Below, one piece after another: positions 1-5,155 of a DNA stretch of 5,155 bases. Below the pieces are notes generated by a model, which searched no databases, was not told where the DNA came from, and saw only the letters and a program-made list of their open reading frames with translations. The stretch's first letter is position 1. Each line of letters opens with the position of its first letter. Made by a program: the position numbers and the translations under genes. Source of the stretch: an uncultured Pseudomonadota bacterium (GTDB taxonomy: Bacteria > Pseudomonadota > Gammaproteobacteria > Steroidobacterales > Steroidobacteraceae); NCBI GenBank assembly GCA_903910215.1, contig CAIVYV010000261.1:1-5155 (forward strand), read 5' to 3'.

Positions 1-937
1 CCGAGCGCGCAAGGTGGCTCATCAATTCTCGGTAACGCTCGGTCTTCCCTTGCTTGGCGCGACCTAACACCGTGAAGAGTTCCGAGAGTGGTTTGCGCGG
101 CAAGATCTTGCGTAGGAAAACCACCGTTTCGACCACACGCTCGAGATCGACATGGAAGTACGTGCGAGTGAAGCCAAAGACGATGCTGACATCACTCTCG
201 TGGAGCATGACGGCATCGACCAGCATCCCGCGCTCAGTGTTTTGTAGCGCAACCAACAGGGGAAGATATCCTTCGGCTAGTTGGATCCGTCCGACCAGAT
301 AGGCTCGGGTGCTCTGGAAAAACAGCGGTCGCAGAACTTCGATTTGCCGTACGCATTGATCGGCCTCGCCGAAGCCGCCATTGCGCAACACCTCGGCGAT
401 ATCGCTCGTGGTGTGCCTGACGCTGCGATCAAAATCGATCCAGCGGCAGCGCAGCGGAAGTTCGCCGAGCAGATCCTCGATCAGCAGCGATAGGTCGCCG
501 CGATTGACGTAGTGCTGTAATTCGGCGGCTTGTTCGGCATCGGCGAGAGGATCGAGATCCACCGCGGCGAATTCGAGGTCGATATCGACGCCGCGTGTGC
601 CGAAGAGACGGCGTGAGACCGAGCTGAAAAAAGTCCGAACGAAGGCCGCATCGACCGTGCCGATGAGTCGATTCGAAAAGCGATCACGGATTTGCGACCA
701 CAGCTGCCGGTCCTGCGCCGATTCACCGAGCGCCTGACGTAGGTCTTTGACGGTAGCGTTAACCCAGCGATCGTAGAGCTCGATGCGCTCGACGATGTCT
801 CGCTGCGAGGCAGCCCAATCGCAGTTCTCGAATCGAACGGGAGCGCGACGCGTGATCTCCCGGAAGGCTGCGTTATAGCCTTCGAAGGCGACGGTGATCC
901 GCCGAGCGCAATCGTCGATGAATGCGTCGGCGGTCAC
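1..937 (-). CDS. aceK: Isocitrate dehydrogenase kinase/phosphatase AceK, N-terminal part (3' end beyond left edge)
   Basis: Bifunctional cytoplasmic enzyme that phosphorylates isocitrate dehydrogenase (inactivating it and diverting isocitrate to the glyoxylate shunt) and also removes the phosphate. I translated the minus strand by hand from a GTG at 937: 312 codons run to the window edge without a stop. Family landmarks appear in the order known from E. coli AceK: RFENCDW (35-41), ERIELYDR (50-57), FFSSVSRRLFGTRG (103-116), the LPLRCRW segment (160-166), SIVFGFTRTYFHVD (251-264), LPRKPLSELF (279-288) and the nucleotide-binding loop LGRAKQGKTE (291-300) followed by RYRELM. The regulatory domain is thus essentially complete and the kinase domain has just begun; E. 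coli AceK is 578 residues (from memory), so over 40 percent, including the catalytic core, is off the window. No frameshift is seen. GTG 937 was chosen because the protein begins at the usual distance before the RF-DW motif and no better start lies nearby. It follows icd by 11 bases and is surely co-transcribed with it. Confidence 0.95.
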   Translation of the reverse strand, partial: MTADAFIDDCARRITVAFEGYNAAFREITRRAPVRFENCDWAASQRDIVERIELYDRWVNATVKDLRQALGESAQDRQLWSQIRDRFSNRLIGTVDAAFVRTFFSSVSRRLFGTRGVDIDLEFAAVDLDPLADAEQAAELQHYVNRGDLSLLIEDLLGELPLRCRWIDFDRSVRHTTSDIAEVLRNGGFGEADQCVRQIEVLRPLFFQSTRAYLVGRIQLAEGYLPLLVALQNTERGMLVDAVMLHESDVSIVFGFTRTYFHVDLERVVETVVFLRKILPRKPLSELFTVLGRAKQGKTERYRELMSHLARS

Positions 938-948
938 CGTCTTATCCG
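938..948 (-). promoter_or_regulatory. icd-aceK junction with weak ribosome binding site for aceK
   Basis: Only 11 bases separate the icd TGA (949-951) from the aceK GTG. On the minus strand the spacer reads CGGATAAGACG. The only Shine-Dalgarno-like match is TAAG at 941-944, four bases before the GTG; there is no GGAGG core. A GTG start with a poor binding site directly after a stop suggests translation coupled to icd and at a lower level. No terminator or separate promoter fits in the gap. The sequence is directly visible; the expression consequence is inferred. Confidence 0.55.
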
Positions 949-2256
<1,308 letters not shown>

Positions 2257-2267
2257 GGTCTTGTGAA

Positions 2268-2273
2268 CTCCTC
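2268..2273 (-). promoter_or_regulatory. Ribosome binding site of icd
   Basis: On the minus strand GAGGAG lies 11 bases before the ATG at 2256. This strong Shine-Dalgarno match fixes the icd start and argues against the TTG at 2298, whose 14 extra residues have no counterpart in the family. Confidence 0.8.
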
Positions 2274-2280
2274 GAAAAAC

Positions 2281-2339
2281 GCGCGGCAAACAGAACAAAC
2301 CCCCGCCGTCGCGTGGCCGAATCCTAGCACGCGCGGCCG
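2281..2339 (+). repeat. Three spaced GCGYGGC direct repeats in the icd/aguA intergenic region
   Basis: GCGCGGC starts at 2281, GCGTGGCCG at 2311 and GCGCGGCCG at 2331, all in the same orientation. The last two match in 8 of 9 bases. Start-to-start spacings are 30 and 20 bases, close to whole helical turns, so all three would lie on about the same DNA face. The last two flank the candidate icd -10. They could be operator half-sites, but in such GC-rich DNA they could also be chance. Confidence 0.3.
2321..2329 (-). promoter_or_regulatory. Candidate extended -10 promoter of icd-aceK
   Basis: The minus strand reads TGCTAGGAT: a TG one base before TAGGAT, which matches the -10 consensus at four of six positions (TAnnAT). 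The extended TGn form would compensate for the weak upstream -35 (TTGGCG at 2342-2347, spacing only 15). Transcription would start near 2314 and give a leader of about 58 bases before the icd ATG. Predicted by eye only. Confidence 0.35.
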
Positions 2340-2372
2340 TTCGCCAAGCGGTCGGGCCGGGCGCGCATGCAC

Positions 2373-2378
2373 TACAAT
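2373..2378 (+). promoter_or_regulatory. Candidate -10 box of aguA, positioned for a leaderless transcript
   Basis: TACAAT matches TATAAT at five of six positions and stands out in GC-rich surroundings. Only six bases separate it from the aguA ATG at 2385, so initiation at the usual distance would fall at or next to the A of the start codon. No Shine-Dalgarno sequence precedes this ATG. The expected -35 position (2350-2355, GGTCGG) is poor, so an activator may be needed or the box may be fortuitous. Confidence 0.5.
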
Positions 2379-2384
2379 CGTCTC

Positions 2385-3542
2385 ATGACTGAAATCGCCT
2401 CCACCCCCGCGATCGATGGGTTCCGGATGCCGGCCGAGTTTGAGCCCCATAGAGGCTGCTGGATGCTCTGGCCGACGCGACCCGACAACTGGCGCGATGG
2501 GGCGGGTCCTGCGCAGCGGGCCTTTGCTGCTGTTGCGCATGCGATCGCCCGATTCGAGCCCGTGACGGTCGGTGTCGCACCGAGTCACTTCGATCAGGCG
2601 CGTCGGGCGCTCGAGCCACGGATCCGTGTGCTGCGCATGTCGAGCGACGATGCCTGGATGCGCGATGTGGGGCCCACCTGTGTCGTCAACGCCGCTGGCG
2701 AGGTGCGTGGCGTCGATTGGCATTTCAACGCCTGGGGTGGGTTACAGGGCGGATTGTACTTCCCGTGGGATCAGGACGAACTCGTCGCGCGCCGTGTTCT
2801 CGCGATCGAAGGTCTTGCGCGCTACCGCGCGCCGCTCGTTTGCGAAGGTGGTGCGATTCACTCCGATGGCGAGGACACGCTGCTCGTGACGGAGCAGTGC
2901 TTGCTCAATTCCAATCGTAATCCGTCGCTATCGCGCGAACGAATCGAGACTTTGCTGCTCGAGTACACGGGCGCACGCCACATCGTCTGGCTGGGTGAGG
3001 GCGTTTATAACGATGAGACCGACGGTCACATCGATAACCTTGCGTGTTTCGCAGCGCCGGGTGAAGTCATCCTCGGATGGTGTGACGATCCCAAGGATCC
3101 GCAAGCGGCGATTTCGAGAGATGCCTATGCGCGCCTGAAGGCAGCGCGCGATGCTCGTGGTCGTCGCTTACGCATTCACAAGTTGCCGATGCCGGGACCG
3201 CTACACATCAATCCGATTGAAGCGTCGGGCGTCGTCAGCAAGACAGGCACGCAGGCGCGTTCGAGTGGGCTACGCCTCGCGGGCAGTTACGTGAATTTCT
3301 ATCTGGCTAACGGCGGTGTCATCGTGCCCTTGCTCGATGCTCGTTATGATGAACGAGTGCTTGCTCAGCTACGGCGGATTTTCCCGAAGCGTCAGGTAGT
3401 CGGCGTGCCGGCACGAGAGATTCTACTCGGTGGCGGCAACATCCATTGCATCACGCAGCAGATTCCCCTTGGCAAACTCCCTGCTCAGGGTGCACGCCAG
3501 TCGACGCCGAAGAACGCGCTGCGATCACGACCCGGAAAGTAG
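2385..3542 (+). CDS. aguA: Agmatine deiminase (agmatine iminohydrolase)
   Basis: Cytoplasmic enzyme of the guanidino-modifying (Porphyromonas-type peptidyl-arginine deiminase) superfamily: hydrolyses agmatine to N-carbamoylputrescine and ammonia, in the arginine-to-putrescine route. The 385-residue product begins in family style (DGFRMPAEFEPHRGCWMLWP, 11-30) and shows DDAWMRDVGP (88-97, Asp94), CEGGAIHSDG (153-162, Glu154), ETDGHIDNLACF (211-222, His215 and Asp217) and the nucleophile Cys355 in GGGNIHCITQQ (349-359). These residues separate it from arginine deiminase (ArcA). The start at 2385 is preferred over an in-frame ATG at 2367 because the latter adds six atypical residues and would put the TACAAT box inside the gene. 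There is no Shine-Dalgarno site. Relatives usually end soon after CITQQ; here about 22 further basic residues follow, encoded largely where the gene overlaps the converging receptor gene. aguB (N-carbamoylputrescine amidohydrolase), the usual neighbour, is absent from the window. Confidence 0.96.
   Translation: MTEIASTPAIDGFRMPAEFEPHRGCWMLWPTRPDNWRDGAGPAQRAFAAVAHAIARFEPVTVGVAPSHFDQARRALEPRIRVLRMSSDDAWMRDVGPTCVVNAAGEVRGVDWHFNAWGGLQGGLYFPWDQDELVARRVLAIEGLARYRAPLVCEGGAIHSDGEDTLLVTEQCLLNSNRNPSLSRERIETLLLEYTGARHIVWLGEGVYNDETDGHIDNLACFAAPGEVILGWCDDPKDPQAAISRDAYARLKAARDARGRRLRIHKLPMPGPLHINPIEASGVVSKTGTQARSSGLRLAGSYVNFYLANGGVIVPLLDARYDERVLAQLRRIFPKRQVVGVPAREILLGGGNIHCITQQIPLGKLPAQGARQSTPKNALRSRPGK
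3485..3542. other. Convergent 58-base coding overlap of aguA and the receptor gene
   Basis: The aguA stop TAG (3540-3542, plus) lies inside the receptor gene, whose TGA (3485-3487, minus) lies inside aguA. Both frames are open through the overlap. There is no intergenic space for a terminator, so transcripts of either gene should run antisense into the other or end inside coding sequence. Both stops are read directly from the sequence. Confidence 0.9.
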
Positions 3543-5155
3543 CGCCAGCCTCCCTGGGCAAAGTCGGCACGGTCGGCGTAGCGCTCGTCGGTCAGGTTGT
3601 CGATGTCGAGCGTGATACGCCAGCGCGGTGTCGCCTGCCAGCCGATCGCAAGGCTCGCCGTGCGATGCCCAGCGTAGCGATGTTCGTTGGCCGCATCGGC
3701 GAAATACGCGCCGACATCAGAGCCCGTGAGCGTCAGATCCCAGTCGGTTTTCGGCAACCAACGTAGCATCACCGTCTGCAGTCGGCGCGGTGCGGTATCG
3801 ACATCGCGTCCACGGACGATCGTCTCACCGCCTTCGATCACAGTATCGAAGTCGTAGCGGTGACGGGCGAGGGTGCCACTGCTGCCGATGAGCCAAGCAT
3901 CGCCGAGTTGTCGGCGCCATTCCCACTCGATGCCGCGATGGGTCGTACGACCACCTGTGACGTTGAAGCCATTGGCATCGCGGATGATGAGCTCGCGTTT
4001 TATTTGATCGAACGCGGCAACATGCCAAAAACCACGCTCGCCGACGTGACGCCAGCCCACCTCGACTGCACGGATGTTCTCGGAGTCGAGATCGGCAATC
4101 CGTTGACTGCGTTGCAGGCGATACAACTCGGTAATCTCCGGCGGTCGAAAACCGGTCGTCGCAGCGACGTAAGCCCGGTGTCGGTCCGTCGCGTTCCAGT
4201 TGAACTCGAGTCGCGGTGACAGATTATCGAACTGATCACGGCGGTCCTCTGGTCGACTGAACAGGCAGCCGCCAAAGGAGCAAGGTGTGCCGTCTTCGGC
4301 CGTATTACCTGCCAACATGCGATTGTCGTAGTCGTAGCGTGTACTATCGGCGCGCACGCCGATTTGCCAGCCATAGCGAGCATAGTCACCGCGCAGAGCC
4401 GCTTGCAGCGCGATGCCCGTGACTGTCGTGCGGTAGTCGTAATGTCGGCCCGCGGGCCGGATCGCGCGCGCGGCCGCCGTGCCCTCGAGCGTGGGTGTGG
4501 CCTGAATTTCGAGCAGCGCGGTATCTGCCCACTCGATTTCCGCACCGACGCTGGCTTGTAACGTCTCGCTCCAGGGGGCGCTGCGTTGCCAACCGAGCCT
4601 AGCGCTTGTCTGCTTGTTCGACTCCAGGGGCTTACCGAGCAGGAAGTGCTGGAGGAAAGTCATCTCGGAGTGACGCAGGATGGCGCGCCACTCTTCGCGG
4701 CACTCGTCGCACGCTTCACGAATCCAGCGTAGCGAGGCGCGTTGTGATTCGGCTTTGCGGAAAGCCTCCGGATTGGGATTGCTTAATCTCAACACAGGAT
4801 CGCGATAAGCTTCGAAGCCGCGCACGAAACCGGCCGTTCGCTGATCGAGGCGCGTGGCGGCCACACGTAGTTTTAGTTGGTCGCTGCCTCGACTCTCATC
4901 GAAAGCCAAATTCCATTTGTACTCATCGACGGGCGAGTCTTGCCGAAACCCGCCGTCGCGTCGCAGCAGTGCTTGCAGCGCGAAGCGATCGCCGGCGAGC
5001 GACACGCGTACGCTCAAAAAATCATCCGAGCCGTTGTCGAGCGAAATCTGCGCCGGCGCGAGATCGGCCACCTCGGGCGTGATGACGTTAATGGCGCCAT
5101 GGACTCCGTTTGCACCGTAACTCTGGCTGGCCGGTCCACGCAGCACCTCGATGGC
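3485..5155 (-). CDS. TonB-dependent outer-membrane receptor, 5' end beyond right edge
   Basis: Outer-membrane beta-barrel transporter energised by TonB-ExbBD. The visible 556 residues start inside the plug domain with IEVLRGPASQSYGANG then VHGAINVIT, the classic end-of-plug motif, and continue as alternating aromatic/polar barrel strands: LSPRLEFNWN, the conserved AATTGFRPPEITELYRL segment (about 331-347), and the C-terminal IDNLTDERYAD and FFGVDW strands. The signal peptide, TonB box and first half of the plug, probably 100-150 residues, lie off the window; the GTG at 5146 is an internal valine, not a start. The stretch FVRGFEAYRDPVLRLSNPNP and FLQHFLLGKPLESN resembles, from memory, a common but uncharacterised group of gammaproteobacterial receptors, so the ligand (siderophore, cobalamin, glycan or other) cannot be named. 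Odd points: CDEC (149-152) and CSFGGC (292-297) cysteine pairs in likely surface loops, and three residues (RAP) after the usual C-terminal aromatic. It converges on and overlaps aguA, so it is not in its operon. Confidence 0.94.
   Translation of the reverse strand, partial: AIEVLRGPASQSYGANGVHGAINVITPEVADLAPAQISLDNGSDDFLSVRVSLAGDRFALQALLRRDGGFRQDSPVDEYKWNLAFDESRGSDQLKLRVAATRLDQRTAGFVRGFEAYRDPVLRLSNPNPEAFRKAESQRASLRWIREACDECREEWRAILRHSEMTFLQHFLLGKPLESNKQTSARLGWQRSAPWSETLQASVGAEIEWADTALLEIQATPTLEGTAAARAIRPAGRHYDYRTTVTGIALQAALRGDYARYGWQIGVRADSTRYDYDNRMLAGNTAEDGTPCSFGGCLFSRPEDRRDQFDNLSPRLEFNWNATDRHRAYVAATTGFRPPEITELYRLQRSQRIADLDSENIRAVEVGWRHVGERGFWHVAAFDQIKRELIIRDANGFNVTGGRTTHRGIEWEWRRQLGDAWLIGSSGTLARHRYDFDTVIEGGETIVRGRDVDTAPRRLQTVMLRWLPKTDWDLTLTGSDVGAYFADAANEHRYAGHRTASLAIGWQATPRWRITLDIDNLTDERYADRADFAQGGWRYFPGRDRSAFFGVDWRAP

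Noticed and set aside
281..493. Small plus-strand open frame, and others in 1-948 on both strands
   Set aside because: This stretch is explained by the uninterrupted minus-strand aceK frame; the short frames are shadows of it.
2257..2298. Longer icd from an upstream TTG start at 2298
   Set aside because: It would add 14 residues (MFCLPRVFRGVHKT) not expected in the family and would place the GAGGAG site inside the gene; the ATG at 2256 fits better.
3479..3490. CCCTGctCAGGG inverted repeat at the receptor stop codon as a terminator
   Set aside because: The stem is only four to five pairs with a very small loop, and no T run follows on either strand; it lies inside aguA coding sequence.
4321..4340. 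Short GTCGTA tandem repeat
   Set aside because: It merely encodes the YDYD residues of a receptor strand or loop; two or three copies in coding sequence are not evidence of a functional repeat.
5144..5146. GTG at 5146 as the start of the receptor gene
   Set aside because: The frame remains open to the window edge and the preceding codons read A-I-E, completing the IEVLRGP plug motif. The gene is truncated by the window.

Overview
The window is GC-rich, densely coded chromosomal DNA of a proteobacterium. An Escherichia-type NADP isocitrate dehydrogenase paired with AceK, an agmatine deiminase and a TonB-dependent outer-membrane receptor together point to a Gram-negative, most likely a gammaproteobacterium; a betaproteobacterium is possible. 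No mobile element, CRISPR array, tRNA or rRNA is visible. The genes look like ordinary core or niche-adaptation genes.

Layout from left to right. Positions 1-937 (minus strand) hold the N-terminal 312 codons of aceK, isocitrate dehydrogenase kinase/phosphatase, which runs off the left edge. It starts at a GTG, so it is easily mistaken for empty space. Eleven bases upstream of it, on the same strand, icd (949-2256) ends. The two form an evident icd-aceK operon, in which the enzyme at the TCA/glyoxylate branch point is followed directly by the bifunctional enzyme that switches it off and on by phosphorylation. The serine that AceK phosphorylates is conserved in this Icd (Ser115). Positions 2257-2384 are a 128-base divergent promoter region with a good icd ribosome binding site, a candidate extended -10 for icd, a TACAAT box placed so that the aguA transcript would be leaderless, and three GCGYGGC repeats spaced 30 and 20 bases apart. 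aguA (2385-3542, plus strand) encodes agmatine deiminase with all expected catalytic residues. A TonB-dependent receptor (3485-5155, minus strand, N-terminus beyond the right edge) converges on aguA, and the two coding regions overlap tail to tail by 58 bases.

Functionally, icd-aceK sets carbon flux between the TCA cycle and the glyoxylate shunt. AguA performs one step of arginine-derived polyamine metabolism; its usual partner aguB is not in the window. The receptor imports an unidentified ligand. No single new system is evident. The points most worth attention are the icd-aceK coupling, the leaderless-looking aguA start, the convergent overlap with its extra C-terminal tail, and the cysteine pairs in the receptor.
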